Source: Bifidobacterium simiarum
GTDB lineage: Bacteria > Actinomycetota > Actinomycetes > Actinomycetales > Bifidobacteriaceae
DNA length: 64,000 nt
Assembly: GCF_002802905.1 (NCBI RefSeq)
Contig: NZ_PEBK01000001.1
Span: 434,001 to 498,000, forward strand
Reading direction: 5' to 3'
How positions within the stretch are numbered: the stretch's first letter is position 1; each line of letters begins with the position of its first letter. Below the pieces are notes generated by a model. It saw nothing but the letters and a program-made list of their open reading frames with translations, did no database searches and was not told the DNA's origin. This document shows positions 17,019 through 25,889 of the stretch, one piece after another. Made by a program: the position numbers and the translations under genes.

Positions 17019-18092
17019 ATGGCAGCCTCGGACAAGAAGGACGAGAAGAACGGACTCGTCGGCAGGATCCTGGGAAACAACCTCACCTGGTCGGTCGTCG
17101 CACTCATCGCGCTGATCATCATCTGCACCATCGTCGACCATTCGTTCCTCAAGCTCACCTGGAACACCAACACCGGCGGCCTCGCCGGCCCGCTGATCAC
17201 CATGCTGCAGGAATCGGCCCGATACCTGATGATCGCCACCGGCATGACCCTGGTCATCTCCACCGCGGGCATCGATCTTTCGGTCGGTTCCGTGATGGCC
17301 GTGGCCGGCGCCACCTCCATGCAGCTGCTCGTCGGCGGAACCAACGTGTGGGTCGCGATCCTCGTCTCCCTGCTCGTCGGTCTGATCATCGGCTCCGTCA
17401 ACGGCCTGCTGGTCTCCGTGCTCGGCCTGCAGCCGTTCATCACCACGCTGATCATGATGCTCGCCGGCCGAGGCGTGGCCAAGGTCATCACCTCCGGCGA
17501 GAACACCGACGCCTCACAGGTCGCCGGCGGCGAGCCGCTGCGCTGGATCGCCAACGGCTTCATCCTCGGCATCCCCGCGAACTTCGTCATCGCCCTCGTC
17601 ATCGTGCTGATCGTCGGCGCGGTCGCCCGCAAGACCGCCATGGGAATGATGATCGAATCCGTCGGCATCAACCAGGAGGCCAGCCGCATGACCGGCATCA
17701 AGCCCCGCAAGATCCTCTTCCTCGTCTACGCGATCTCCGGCCTGCTGGCCGCGGTCGCCGGCCTGTTCGCCACCGCATCCGTGATGCGCGTCGACGTGGT
17801 CAAGACCGGTCAGGATCTGGAGATGTACGCGATCCTCGCGGTCGTTATCGGCGGTACCTCGCTGCTCGGCGGCAAGTTCTCCCTCGCCGGTAGCGCTCTG
17901 GGCGCCGTCATCATCGCGATGATCCGCAAGACCATCATCACCCTCGGCATCGATTCGGCCGCGACCCCGGCCTTCTTCGCCGCGGTGGTCATCATCATCT
18001 GCGTGATGCAGGCTCCGAAGATCCATAACCTGAGCGCCGAAATGAAACGAAAGCGCGCGCTCAGGGCTTCTCAGAAGGCGGTGGCAGCATGA
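17019..18092 (+). CDS. fruF: Fructose ABC transporter permease FruF
   Basis: One of two membrane subunits of the fructose importer; 357 residues of BPD_transp_2 type. Multiple hydrophobic segments run from about residue 25. The family hallmark ISTAGIDLSVGSVMAVAG follows the second segment, and AIGG-like AVVIGGTSLLGGKFS comes late. The Lys/Asp-rich N-terminus is cytoplasmic. It overlaps fruG by 4 bp (ATGA), so the two permeases are likely made in equal amounts. Confidence 0.92.
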   Translation: MAASDKKDEKNGLVGRILGNNLTWSVVALIALIIICTIVDHSFLKLTWNTNTGGLAGPLITMLQESARYLMIATGMTLVISTAGIDLSVGSVMAVAGATSMQLLVGGTNVWVAILVSLLVGLIIGSVNGLLVSVLGLQPFITTLIMMLAGRGVAKVITSGENTDASQVAGGEPLRWIANGFILGIPANFVIALVIVLIVGAVARKTAMGMMIESVGINQEASRMTGIKPRKILFLVYAISGLLAAVAGLFATASVMRVDVVKTGQDLEMYAILAVVIGGTSLLGGKFSLAGSALGAVIIAMIRKTIITLGIDSAATPAFFAAVVIIICVMQAPKIHNLSAEMKRKRALRASQKAVAA

Positions 18093-19111
18093 CGACTGCA
18101 ACAACGGTAAATGCTCCGGCCAAGAAGGCCAAGGGCGGCAAGTTCAACGCCCAGATGATCCCGACGATCGCCGCCGTGGTGATCTTCATCCTGATGCTGA
18201 TCATGGGTCAGGTCATGTTCGGCACCTACTTCAGGCTCGGCTTCATCTCATCCCTGTTCATCGACCACGCCTACCTGATCATCCTGGCCGTGGCCATGAC
18301 CCTGCCGATCCTCACCGGCGGCATCGACCTGTCGGTCGGCGCCATCGTGGCCATCACCGCGGTCGTCGGCATGAAGCTGCTCAACGGCGGCGCCCCGGCT
18401 CCGCTGGTGCTGGTGATCATGCTGCTCATCGGCGCCGCCTTCGGCCTGCTGGCCGGCGTGCTCATCGAGGAATTCAACATGCAGCCGTTCATCGCGACGC
18501 TGTCGACCATGTTCCTCGCCCGAGGTATCGCCTCGATCATCTCCACCGACTCCCTGACCATGCCGGAGAACAACGGCTTCGGCTGGATCGGCGGCGAAGG
18601 CTGGAAGATCATCGACAACCCGAAGATCTCGAACGATCTGAGCATCAACCTCGGCGTGATCATCGCCGTCGTGGTGGTCGTCTTCGGCTACATCCTGCTG
18701 CACCACACCCGCACCGGACGCACGATCTACGCCATCGGCGGCTCCCGCTCGTCCGCCGAGCTCATGGGTCTGCCGGTCAAGCGAACCCAGTACGTGATCT
18801 ACCTGACCTCCGCCACGCTGGCCGCCCTCGCCTCCATCGTGTACACCGCCAACATCGGTTCGGCCAAGAACACGGTCGGCGTCGGCTGGGAGCTCGACGC
18901 GGTCGCCTCCGTCGTCATCGGCGGCACGATCATCACCGGCGGCTTCGGCTACGTGCTCGGCTCCGTGCTCGGCGCACTGGTCCGTTCCATCCTCGAGCCG
19001 CTGACCACCGACTTCGGCGTTCCCGCCGAGGCCGTGCAGATCGTGGTCGGCATCATGATCCTGGTGTTCGTCGTCCTCCAGCGTGCGGTGACCGTGCTGC
19101 AGAAGGAATAG
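18089..19111 (+). CDS. fruG: Fructose ABC transporter permease FruG
   Basis: Second membrane subunit of the fructose importer, 340 residues, resembling YjfF. A basic N-terminal tail precedes hydrophobic segments. It carries LTGGIDLSVGAIVAITAVVG and IYAIGGSRSSAELMGLPV, the standard permease motifs of the ribose/galactofuranose class. Last gene of the fru operon, followed by a strong terminator. Confidence 0.92.
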   Translation: MTTATTVNAPAKKAKGGKFNAQMIPTIAAVVIFILMLIMGQVMFGTYFRLGFISSLFIDHAYLIILAVAMTLPILTGGIDLSVGAIVAITAVVGMKLLNGGAPAPLVLVIMLLIGAAFGLLAGVLIEEFNMQPFIATLSTMFLARGIASIISTDSLTMPENNGFGWIGGEGWKIIDNPKISNDLSINLGVIIAVVVVVFGYILLHHTRTGRTIYAIGGSRSSAELMGLPVKRTQYVIYLTSATLAALASIVYTANIGSAKNTVGVGWELDAVASVVIGGTIITGGFGYVLGSVLGALVRSILEPLTTDFGVPAEAVQIVVGIMILVFVVLQRAVTVLQKE

Positions 19112-19136
19112 CGGCGTCAGTCCGAACCCTCTCACC

Positions 19137-19184
19137 GGCGGCCGGCCGGAAGATCCCCGAGGTCTTCCGGCCGGCCGCCTTTTT
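19137..19184 (+). terminator. Rho-independent terminator of the fru operon
   Basis: Perfect 17-bp arms (19137-19153 and 19163-19179, beginning GGCGGCCGGCCGG) with a 9-nt loop and TTTTT. Confidence 0.93.
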
Positions 19185-19269
19185 CGTATGTGATCCATCC
19201 TCCCGCCTTCGCCGGCTATTTCCTTCGCCGGGGAAATCGCCGTTCCTTGAAATCACGGCGATCCGAATG

Positions 19270-19283
19270 TGTGACCGGTCACA
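19270..19283 (+). promoter_or_regulatory. Palindromic operator before the MFS gene
   Basis: TGTGACCGGTCACA is a perfect 14-bp palindrome with a central CG step, typical of LacI-family operators. It lies about 190 bp upstream of the MFS start. Confidence 0.5.
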
Positions 19284-19397
19284 TTGTCCGGCCGGCCGGT
19301 CCATATGCTGAGAATATCGACCGCAGTCGGTGGGGCAGGGGCAAAGATAAGAGCGATTCCAAAAGAAGGGAACATCAACCTCCGCGTCGTCGCCTTG

Positions 19398-19427
19398 CGT
19401 TGCATCCGGCGATCAGCGGATGCAACG
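19398..19427 (+). promoter_or_regulatory. 11-bp inverted repeat in the MFS gene leader
   Basis: CGTTGCATCCG (19398-19408) pairs with CGGATGCAACG (19417-19427) across 8 nt. It lies 46 bp before the MFS ATG, with no T-run, so an operator or leader hairpin is more likely than a terminator. Confidence 0.5.
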
Positions 19428-19473
19428 GGGCTTCGGACGCGGACGTGACCCGAATATGAGAGGAAATGAAGTC

Positions 19474-20790
19474 ATGTCCACCACAACGGTTTCCGCAGCC
19501 GGCGCCAAGTCCACGGTGAAGAAGGACTCCGTCGCCGAGATCATCGCGGCATCCATGGTCGGCACTGCCATCGAGTTCTACGACAACTACTGCTATTCCA
19601 TCGCCGCGGCCAGCTACTTCGGCGTCATCTTCTTCACCGACGTCGCCAAGTCCAATCCCGCCATCGCCACGCTGATGGCCTTCGTCACCTTCGCCGTCTC
19701 CTTCCTCGCCCGCCCGTTCGGCTCCATGCTGTTCGGCCACTTCGGCGACAAGCTCGGCCGCAAGAAGACCCTCGTCGTGGCCCTGATGACCATGGGCATC
19801 TCCACGTTCCTCGTCGGCGTGCTGCCCGGCTACGAGCAGATCGGCGTGTGGTCCGTCGTGATCCTGTGCCTGTGCCGCGCCTGCCAGGGCGTCGGCCTCG
19901 CCGGCGAATGGTCCGGCGCCGCACTGGTCGCCACCGAGAACGCCCCGGCCGACAAGCGCGCCCTGTACGGCTCCTTCCCGAACCTCGGTGCCCCGATCGG
20001 CTTCTTCTGCGCCTACGGCATCAACCTGCTGCTCACCACGCACCTGAGCAAGGCCCAGATGATCTCCTTCGGCTGGCGCATCCCGTTCCTCATGTCCGCG
20101 ATCCTCGTCATCATCGGCCTGTACGTGCGTGAGCGCATGAGCGAGACCCCGGTCTTCCAGCAGGCCTCCGCCGAGAAGCGCACTTCCAAGCACCCGCTCA
20201 CCGACCTGCTGCCCTACTGGAAGCAGGTGCTGCTGGGCACCGTGGCCATGGGCATCACCTACACGCTGTTCTACATCCTCGGCACCTGGTCCCTCAGCTA
20301 CGGCGTCTCCGGCCTCGGCTTCACCCAGCCGCAGTACCTCGCCATGCAGATGGTGTCGGTGTTCTTCTTCGCCGCGTTCATCATCGTCGGCTGCCTGCAG
20401 GCCGACCGCATCGGCCGCAAGAAGGTCCTCATCGCCACCACCGCCGTGACTCTCGTGTTCAGCTTCTTCGCCCCGGCCCTGCTCCAGCACGACGCCACCC
20501 GCATCATGCTGTTCCTGTGCCTCGGCTTCGTGCTCATGGGTGGCCTGTTCGGCCCCTCCGGCGCCTACCTGCCCGAGCTGTTCCCGATGCATGTGCGCTA
20601 CTCCGGCGCGGGCCTGAGCTACAACCTCGCCGCCATCTTCGGCGGTGCGTTCGCCCCGTCGCTGGCCACCTGGCTGGTGAGCACCTACGGCGTCATGTCC
20701 GTCGGCTGGTACATGGCCGCCATGAGCGCCGTGGCCCTGATCGCCCTGCTGCTCATCAAGGAGAGCAAGAACATGGACTACACCAAGTGA
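19474..20790 (+). CDS. MFS transporter, metabolite:H+ symporter type
   Basis: Twelve-helix importer of the MHS family (relatives carry organic acids, betaine or shikimate); 438 residues from ATG 19474 with GAGAGGA upstream. Family features: GTAIEFYDNYCYS in helix 1, GHFGDKLGRKKTLV in loop 2-3, CRACQGVGLAGEWSGAAL in helix 4 and DRIGRKKVLI in loop 8-9. No linked catabolic gene reveals the substrate. It follows the fru operon but has its own upstream palindromes and its own terminator. Confidence 0.85.
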   Translation: MSTTTVSAAGAKSTVKKDSVAEIIAASMVGTAIEFYDNYCYSIAAASYFGVIFFTDVAKSNPAIATLMAFVTFAVSFLARPFGSMLFGHFGDKLGRKKTLVVALMTMGISTFLVGVLPGYEQIGVWSVVILCLCRACQGVGLAGEWSGAALVATENAPADKRALYGSFPNLGAPIGFFCAYGINLLLTTHLSKAQMISFGWRIPFLMSAILVIIGLYVRERMSETPVFQQASAEKRTSKHPLTDLLPYWKQVLLGTVAMGITYTLFYILGTWSLSYGVSGLGFTQPQYLAMQMVSVFFFAAFIIVGCLQADRIGRKKVLIATTAVTLVFSFFAPALLQHDATRIMLFLCLGFVLMGGLFGPSGAYLPELFPMHVRYSGAGLSYNLAAIFGGAFAPSLATWLVSTYGVMSVGWYMAAMSAVALIALLLIKESKNMDYTK

Positions 20791-20842
20791 CCTTGGTGAT
20801 CCAGGAGGTTCCGGCGATCCCGTTCGCCTGAGCCCAACGAAC

Positions 20843-20886
20843 CGAGGGCGGGGATTCCTCTTCAACCGGAGGAATCCCCGCCCTCG
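20843..20886. terminator. Hairpin between convergent MFS and aldolase genes
   Basis: 18-bp perfect arms (20843-20860, 20869-20886; core GAGGGCGGGGATTCCTC) with an 8-nt loop. It has no clear U-run on either side but is placed to serve both converging genes. Confidence 0.8.
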
Positions 20887-20925
20887 TCGTATTCCGGCCA
20901 CGTTCGGGTCGTGCTCGGATCCGGT

Positions 20926-20943
20926 TAGATCAGCTAGATCAGC
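20926..20943. repeat. Perfect 9-bp tandem duplication across the aldolase stop codon
   Basis: TAGATCAGC twice in a row. The minus-strand stop (complement CTA at 20934-20936) spans the junction. Confidence 0.8.
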
Positions 20944-21959
20944 GCCAGCAGCGCGTCGACGTCCTCGGGCTTCGTGGCCCAGCTGGTGGCGAAGCGGATC
21001 GCGGTGTGATCGGCATCCGTCTTCTCCCAGAAACTCAGCGTCGCATGTTCGCGCAGCCGGGCGAGCGTGTCGTCGTCCACGATCATGAACTGCTGGTTGG
21101 TGGGGGAGTCGAACGGCAGATCGTAGCCCTTGGCGAGGAACCCCTCACGGATGCGCATGGCCTGCTCGTCGGCATGCCGGGCGATGCGCACGTACAGGTC
21201 GTCGGTGAACAAGGTGCGGAACTGCAGTCCCAGCAGCCAGCCCTTGGCCAGCAGCGCCCCGTTGAGCTTCATCTGCGTGAAGAACGCCGGAATCAGCCCC
21301 GGCCTGGTGATCACCACCGCCTCGCCGAACAGCGCGCCCACCTTGGTGCCGCCGATATAGAACACGTCACAGGTCTCGGCCACGGTCCGCAGCGTCACGT
21401 CGGTGCCGTCCGCGGCGAGTCCGTAGCCCAGCCGGGCGCCGTCGAGGTAGAGCGGGATCCCGAACCCATGGCACACGTCGCCGATCCGACGCAGCTCGTC
21501 GGCGGTGTACAGCGTGCCGAACTCCGTGGGATGCGAGATATACACCATGCCCGGCCGCACCATGTGGTCATGGTTCTCGTCGGCCTGATACGCCTCGAGG
21601 AATCCGGCGAGCTCATCCGCGTCGATCTTGCCCTGATGCTGTGGCAGCGTGAGTACCTTGTGCCCGGAATCCTCGATCGCGCCGGCCTCATGCACGCTCA
21701 CATGCCCGGATTCGGCGGCCACCACGCCCTCGTACGGCCGCAGGGTCGCGGCGATCACCGTACGGTTGGTCTGCGTGCCGCCCTCAAGGAACCACACCTC
21801 CGCGTCCGGGCGGCCGCAGGCATCGCGGATCAGTCCGCGGGCCTCGTCGCATACCTCATCCAGCCCGTAACCGACATGCTGGTTGCCGTTGTCGGCCGCC
21901 AAGGCCTCGAGAATGCGCGGATGCGCCCCTTCCATGTAATCACTGTCGAAATGCAGCAT
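20934..21959 (-). CDS. Low-specificity L-threonine aldolase-like PLP enzyme
   Basis: Beta-eliminating lyase family enzyme predicted to cleave L-threonine or L-allo-threonine to glycine and acetaldehyde; 341 residues. The start MLHFDSDYMEGAHPRILEAL is chosen because AAAGGAAGGGG precedes it. Family features are NGNQHVGYGLDEVCDEA, HEAGAIED, HLDGARLGYGL with the nearby GGTKVGALFGEAVV lysine region that should bind PLP. It is a single gene facing the MFS transporter. Confidence 0.82.
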   Translation of the reverse strand: MLHFDSDYMEGAHPRILEALAADNGNQHVGYGLDEVCDEARGLIRDACGRPDAEVWFLEGGTQTNRTVIAATLRPYEGVVAAESGHVSVHEAGAIEDSGHKVLTLPQHQGKIDADELAGFLEAYQADENHDHMVRPGMVYISHPTEFGTLYTADELRRIGDVCHGFGIPLYLDGARLGYGLAADGTDVTLRTVAETCDVFYIGGTKVGALFGEAVVITRPGLIPAFFTQMKLNGALLAKGWLLGLQFRTLFTDDLYVRIARHADEQAMRIREGFLAKGYDLPFDSPTNQQFMIVDDDTLARLREHATLSFWEKTDADHTAIRFATSWATKPEDVDALLALI

Positions 21960-22137
21960 GGCGGATCCCCTTCCTTTCCCCCGTGAGCCGGTATGTCCGA
22001 CTGCTGTCATGGTCGATACGTAGTGTATGGCGGACATGTAAAATACTGGGATGTATCCCACATATGGGGACCGATGGCATTCGACCGGCATTCGATCAGC
22101 CTCCGGTCGGTCGGCTTCCGGGATCGGTCCGGTCCGA

Positions 22138-22629
22138 TCAGTCCAGCTTCGCCAGCTGCTTCAGCAGGGAATCCACATGGCCGGTGGCACGCACGTTGTA
22201 CCGTGCCAGTTCGATCGTGCCGTCGGCGCCGATCACGAAGGTGGAGCGGATCACGCCGAGCCGCACCTTGCCGTACAGCTTCTTCTCCCCGTACGCGGCG
22301 TACGCCTTGTGCACGGTCAGGTCGGGGTCGCTCAGCAGCGGGAAGGTGAGGCCGTCGCGCTCGCGGAACCGGGCGAGTTTGTCGACCGGATCCTTCGAGA
22401 CGCCGACCACCGTGTAGCCGGCTGCCGTCAGCCGGTCGAGCCGGTCGCGGAAGTCGCAGGCCTCCTTGGTGCAGCCGGGGGTCATCGCGGCCGGGTAGAA
22501 GTACAGGATCACGCGGCCGCCGCGCAGGGAGGAGAGGGTCAGCTCGCCGCCGCGGTCATCGGGCAGGGTGAAGTCGGGGGCGGTCATGCCCGCCTCGAGT
22601 CGTTCGGGGACATCGTTGGTATCGTTCAT
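22138..22629 (-). CDS. bcp: Thiol peroxidase of the Bcp/PrxQ peroxiredoxin family
   Basis: Reduces hydroperoxides using thioredoxin; 163 residues. The peroxidatic site YPAAMTPGCTKEACDF gives C53 and resolving C58, the atypical 2-Cys Bcp arrangement. The rest of the thioredoxin fold (VVGVSKDPVDKLARF, FPLLSDPDLTVHKAYAAYGEKKLYGK, STFVIGADG) is intact. The start is MNDTN at 22629; MGG at 22638 is an alternative, and neither has a strong ribosome binding site. A plausible peroxide defence gene in an anaerobe lacking catalase. Confidence 0.88.
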   Translation of the reverse strand: MNDTNDVPERLEAGMTAPDFTLPDDRGGELTLSSLRGGRVILYFYPAAMTPGCTKEACDFRDRLDRLTAAGYTVVGVSKDPVDKLARFRERDGLTFPLLSDPDLTVHKAYAAYGEKKLYGKVRLGVIRSTFVIGADGTIELARYNVRATGHVDSLLKQLAKLD

Positions 22630-22661
22630 GCCGCCCATCATAGTGCCGGACGATGGCGTTG

Positions 22662-22724
22662 CGCGGGAACGCAGCCGCGGGAACGTACCTCGCAACGTGT
22701 CCGCGGGAACATGTTCGCAGAAAC
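22662..22724. repeat. Degenerate 13-14-bp tandem array between bcp and the S33 hydrolase
   Basis: CGCGGGAAC recurs at 22662, 22676 and 22702, with weaker copies near 22691 (CGCAACG) and at 22716 (CGCAGAAAC). The array lies within 75 bp past the stop codon of the minus-strand hydrolase gene. Confidence 0.6.
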
Positions 22725-22733
22725 GCGGACGAC

Positions 22734-23711
22734 CTATGCGGCGAAGAACCTGATCATGAGGTCCTCCATCGTCCGCATCGACTTCCGCCCCGGAACGTGG
22801 GACATGTCCGGCAGCACCCGCAGCGACAGGTTCGGGTTGCCGGACTCCCGTACGAACCGTTCGACCATCGACGTGGGCGTGACCAGATCCTTGGATCCCT
22901 GAACGATCAGGTACGGTACGCCGACCCTGCGCAGCATATCGCGCAGATCCAGATCGGTCGCCTCGCGCAGCAGCCGTACGCACCGGGAGGCGTGGTTGGA
23001 CAGCACCGCCGGGATCGTGCGGAGCGAATAGTCCGGACTGGTGAGCAGTCCGCGGACGATCGTCCTGACATCCATGCCGCCGTCCGTCCGTGACATCAGT
23101 CCCTGCGTGTACCGCATGATCCACCGGTTGACCCGGGTCATGTCGGTGTTCGACGGATGCCGTTCGCCGCGGATGCGCCGCAGATCGTCGCGGACCCGAC
23201 GGGGCAGGCGGGCGCGGTCGAGGGCCGCATACACGTCGTCGTTGAACGTCAGATCATGCAGCACCTGACCCTGCGCCATCACCCGGTCGATCACGTCCGG
23301 ACGGCGTACGGCGGTGCGGGCGGCGAGGATCGACCCCCACGACGTGCTCATCAGTCCGATCGGCGTGCCCGGGAACTCCCGGTGCAGATGGTCGACGAGA
23401 TCCACGGTCATATCGACGAACCGGTCGACGTCGAACGACTCATCCAGCGGCCCGTCGTTGATGCCGCAGCCGTACTGGTCCCAGTACACGGCCGTGATCC
23501 GTCCGGTCAGCGACGGGAACATGCCGCGCATGCCCACGTTGAACGGCAGGGGCGTGCCCGGCCCGCCATGCATCATCACCACGATCGGCGTGCCGGCGTA
23601 TCGGCCGTCCAGGGCGATCGTCTGTTCCACTCCGGCCAGCCGCACCCGTTCCGTCCGGCTGATCTCGCTACGGATGATGACGGCCCTGCGCCGGCTATCT
23701 GAGAACATCAT
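22734..23711 (-). CDS. Alpha/beta hydrolase, proline iminopeptidase-like (S33)
   Basis: Cytoplasmic hydrolase of 325 residues. HGGPG (48-52) is the oxyanion-loop signature of prolyl aminopeptidases and relatives, and WDQYGCG follows as in that family. The nucleophile elbow reads STSWGS, with Ser at about 124, so the usual first Gly of GxSxG is replaced by Ser. VSTP-like LIVQGSKDLVTP supplies the acidic residue and MSHVPGRKS the late His. Peptidase activity is therefore plausible but not certain. The start is MMFSDS at 23711, after AAAGGCGGG. Confidence 0.7.
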   Translation of the reverse strand: MMFSDSRRRAVIIRSEISRTERVRLAGVEQTIALDGRYAGTPIVVMMHGGPGTPLPFNVGMRGMFPSLTGRITAVYWDQYGCGINDGPLDESFDVDRFVDMTVDLVDHLHREFPGTPIGLMSTSWGSILAARTAVRRPDVIDRVMAQGQVLHDLTFNDDVYAALDRARLPRRVRDDLRRIRGERHPSNTDMTRVNRWIMRYTQGLMSRTDGGMDVRTIVRGLLTSPDYSLRTIPAVLSNHASRCVRLLREATDLDLRDMLRRVGVPYLIVQGSKDLVTPTSMVERFVRESGNPNLSLRVLPDMSHVPGRKSMRTMEDLMIRFFAA

Positions 23712-23740
23712 GATTCCCGCCTTTCCCCTGGGTTTCCCGA

Positions 23741-23780
23741 TCACACCGTGAAGCGGACCGTCACACCGTGAACCGGACGT
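23741..23780. repeat. 20-bp tandem duplication of a gene's last codons
   Basis: TCACACCGTGAAGCGGACCG (23741-23760) then TCACACCGTGAACCGGACGT (23761-23780). The second unit (on the plus strand) holds the VRFTV-stop end of the minus-strand gene. The first is an extra copy immediately past its stop, still reading VRFTV-stop. Confidence 0.85.
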
Positions 23781-24651
23781 AGGTGCGGTCGTCGAAGGAT
23801 CGCAATCCGGGCATGAACCCCTTGGTCGCATGGACCTCGTGGATCATCCGCGGATCCGTACGCCGCAGATCGGCCAGCATCCGCTCCGACTCGGCAAGCG
23901 TCCGGCCGAGACGGGGATACCCGTCGCTGGCCAATACGATCCCGTCGCCGGGCCCCACCTTCACGACCGGAACCGGCCAATCGGGATCGGCATAGCCGTC
24001 GAAGACGAAATAGCCGAACTCGCCCCGCCGGTTCGCCAGCCGCGACTGCAGCCGCAGCAACGGCATGATCGCCTCGCGACCCACATCCCGGCGGCCGTCA
24101 TCGACCTCCTCGACCGTCTCCCGATCTGTCGGCAATCCCAGCTCGCGCAGCATCCGCCTCCGATCATCCGGATCGGCCCGTCCGACCAGCTGCCCGACCA
24201 TCGCCCGCACGTCGCCCAACACGACATCCACCCGCTTGACGGTGGGAATCTCCCGGCCGTTCACCATCGCCCGACAGTCGCCGAACAGCCAGATCTCACG
24301 GCGAGCCGCACTGAACACCACGGCGTTCGCCGCCAGCCGCTCCTCCGGATGCGCCTCGAAGAACCCCCTCGGATGATCGGGGACGTCGCCGTAACGATCA
24401 CGCAGCGAGGAATCCAGCAGCCGCAGCATGCCACGCATATCCAGATCGGGCTGGCCGGCGTCGGCCGACGACAAAGCCGCCAACAGCAGTCGCCGGGCGA
24501 CCACGCCGGGGGAGGGATGCCACAGATCCAATCGGCATTTCGACGTCACCCCATCGACCACGGCGACGAAGGTATCGCCGATGAACAGACCATCCTCGTT
24601 GCGCGAGGGATCACCACGCTTGCCGTACGTCACGGACTCCACGATCCTCAT
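23761..24651 (-). CDS. PP2C-like protein of unknown role
   Basis: A 296-residue protein starting MRIVESVTYGKRGDPSRNEDG. NEDG (18-21) followed by VVDGVTSK (31-38) looks like the metal-binding start of PP2C-type Ser/Thr phosphatases, and later segments (ANAVVFSAARREIWLFGDCRAMVNG, GDGIVLASDGYPRL) fit the same fold. I could not line up every acidic metal ligand, so catalytic activity is an inference. No kinase or partner gene is adjacent. The ribosome binding site is weak. It is divergent from the SDR gene. Confidence 0.55.
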   Translation of the reverse strand: MRIVESVTYGKRGDPSRNEDGLFIGDTFVAVVDGVTSKCRLDLWHPSPGVVARRLLLAALSSADAGQPDLDMRGMLRLLDSSLRDRYGDVPDHPRGFFEAHPEERLAANAVVFSAARREIWLFGDCRAMVNGREIPTVKRVDVVLGDVRAMVGQLVGRADPDDRRRMLRELGLPTDRETVEEVDDGRRDVGREAIMPLLRLQSRLANRRGEFGYFVFDGYADPDWPVPVVKVGPGDGIVLASDGYPRLGRTLAESERMLADLRRTDPRMIHEVHATKGFMPGLRSFDDRTYVRFTV

Positions 24652-24836
24652 ACCGGTCAGCCTAGTCGCCCGGACGTCTCCGACGCGGTAACGCGGGTAG
24701 CAGTCCTCGCCGAGTCGCACGCCGGCATTCGCCCAGCGCCGATCGGCCGGGCCATTCCCCGATTCGCCGCGGCGCGCTGATAGACTCGGCACTAGTCGGC
24801 GCCCCGGCCGGCGATACATCGTAAAGGAGCGATGAC

Positions 24837-25694
24837 ATGACTGACGTGGAAGCGATCTTTGATGAGCGATACCCGCTCGACAAGTGGAAGAGCCCGGAGT
24901 ATTCGATCATGGACCGATTCTCCCTGAAGGGGAAGAAGGGCTTCGTCACCGGCGCCGCCGGAGGACTCGGCCGCAACGCCGCGGCCGCCCTCGCACAGGC
25001 CGGCGCCGACGTGGCACTGGTCGACCTGCCCTCGACCCTGGACCATCTGAAGGAACTCGCCGCACAGATGAGCGACCGGTTCGGCGTGAACGTCACGGCC
25101 CTGCCATGCGACGTGACCGACGTGGACCAGGTCGCCGAACTCAAGAAGAGCCTCGTGGACAGCCTCGGGACCGTCGACTTCGCGTTCCTCAACGCCGGCG
25201 TCAACGTGCCCGGCGACGATCAGGACGCCACCGAGGAGGTGTGGACCAAGACCATCGAGATCAACCTCAACGGCGCCTACCGCACCGGACGCATCGCACA
25301 CGAGATCATGCGCGAACACGGCCACGGCGGCTCCCTCGTGTTCACCTCGTCCCTGTCCGGACACAACGCCAACTTCATGATGGGCGGCCCCACCCCGGTC
25401 AACGCCTACGGCGCCACCAAGGCCGGCATCATGGAGCATTCGCGCTACCTCGCCGCCGCGCTCGCGAGATACGGCATCCGTTCCAACACCGTCTCGCCCG
25501 GCTACATCTGGTCCGGCATCTTCAACGGCCGCATCAGCATGGAGGCCCATGACGCCATGCTGGAGGTCGTGCCGGCGCAGCGGTTCGGCACCAACGACGA
25601 GATCGCCAGCGCGGTGCTGTTCCTCGTCTCCGACGCCTCCTCGTACGTCACCGGCACCGACCTGCGCGTCGACGGCGGCTACTGCATCTACTGA
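24837..25694 (+). CDS. Short-chain dehydrogenase/reductase
   Basis: NAD(P)-dependent oxidoreductase of 285 residues. Rossmann motif TGAAGGLGR (38-46), CDVTD, NAG (119-121), Ser 171/172 and the YxxxK pair Y191/K195 (YGATK) are complete. The C-terminal SSYVTGTDLRVDGGY is typical of classical SDRs. A 30-residue N-terminal extension (RYPLDKWKSPEYSIMDRF) resembles sugar-alcohol or gluconate-type dehydrogenases. Substrate unknown. AAGGAG precedes the ATG; a TAGACT -10-like sequence lies about 55 bp upstream. The stop codon is inside a 14-bp tandem duplication. Confidence 0.82.
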   Translation: MTDVEAIFDERYPLDKWKSPEYSIMDRFSLKGKKGFVTGAAGGLGRNAAAALAQAGADVALVDLPSTLDHLKELAAQMSDRFGVNVTALPCDVTDVDQVAELKKSLVDSLGTVDFAFLNAGVNVPGDDQDATEEVWTKTIEINLNGAYRTGRIAHEIMREHGHGGSLVFTSSLSGHNANFMMGGPTPVNAYGATKAGIMEHSRYLAAALARYGIRSNTVSPGYIWSGIFNGRISMEAHDAMLEVVPAQRFGTNDEIASAVLFLVSDASSYVTGTDLRVDGGYCIY

Positions 25695-25711
25695 CCCGCA
25701 TCTACCGACCG
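25684..25711. repeat. 14-bp tandem duplication across the SDR stop codon
   Basis: GCATCTACTGACCC then GCATCTACCGACCG. The stop TGA (25692-25694) is in the first copy; in the second it is changed to CGA. Confidence 0.8.
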
Positions 25712-25730
25712 AACCGGTCGCCAGGCCGGC

Positions 25731-25762
25731 CGGAAGCCTGACCGTTCGGAAGCCTGACCGGG
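25731..25762. repeat. Second tandem duplication (16 bp) in the SDR-aminotransferase gap
   Basis: CGGAAGCCTGACCGTT then CGGAAGCCTGACCGGG, directly adjacent. It is a separate event from the duplication at the stop codon. Confidence 0.8.
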
Positions 25763-25834
25763 GTCGGGTGTCCGCCGACCGGGCGAACGTCCGACCCGTG
25801 GCCCGTCCCTGTGCCGGATCATCGGCGGCGCGAC

Positions 25835-25840
25835 TACAAT
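25835..25840 (+). promoter_or_regulatory. Candidate -10 element (TACAAT) for the aminotransferase gene
   Basis: TACAAT 50 bp before ATG 25890. It overlaps the first in-frame ATG (25839), which argues that translation starts downstream. Confidence 0.35.
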
Positions 25841-25889
25841 GCTGTGGATGTCGCAACCGTCAGCAATTCCAGCACAAGGACAGGCCAGC

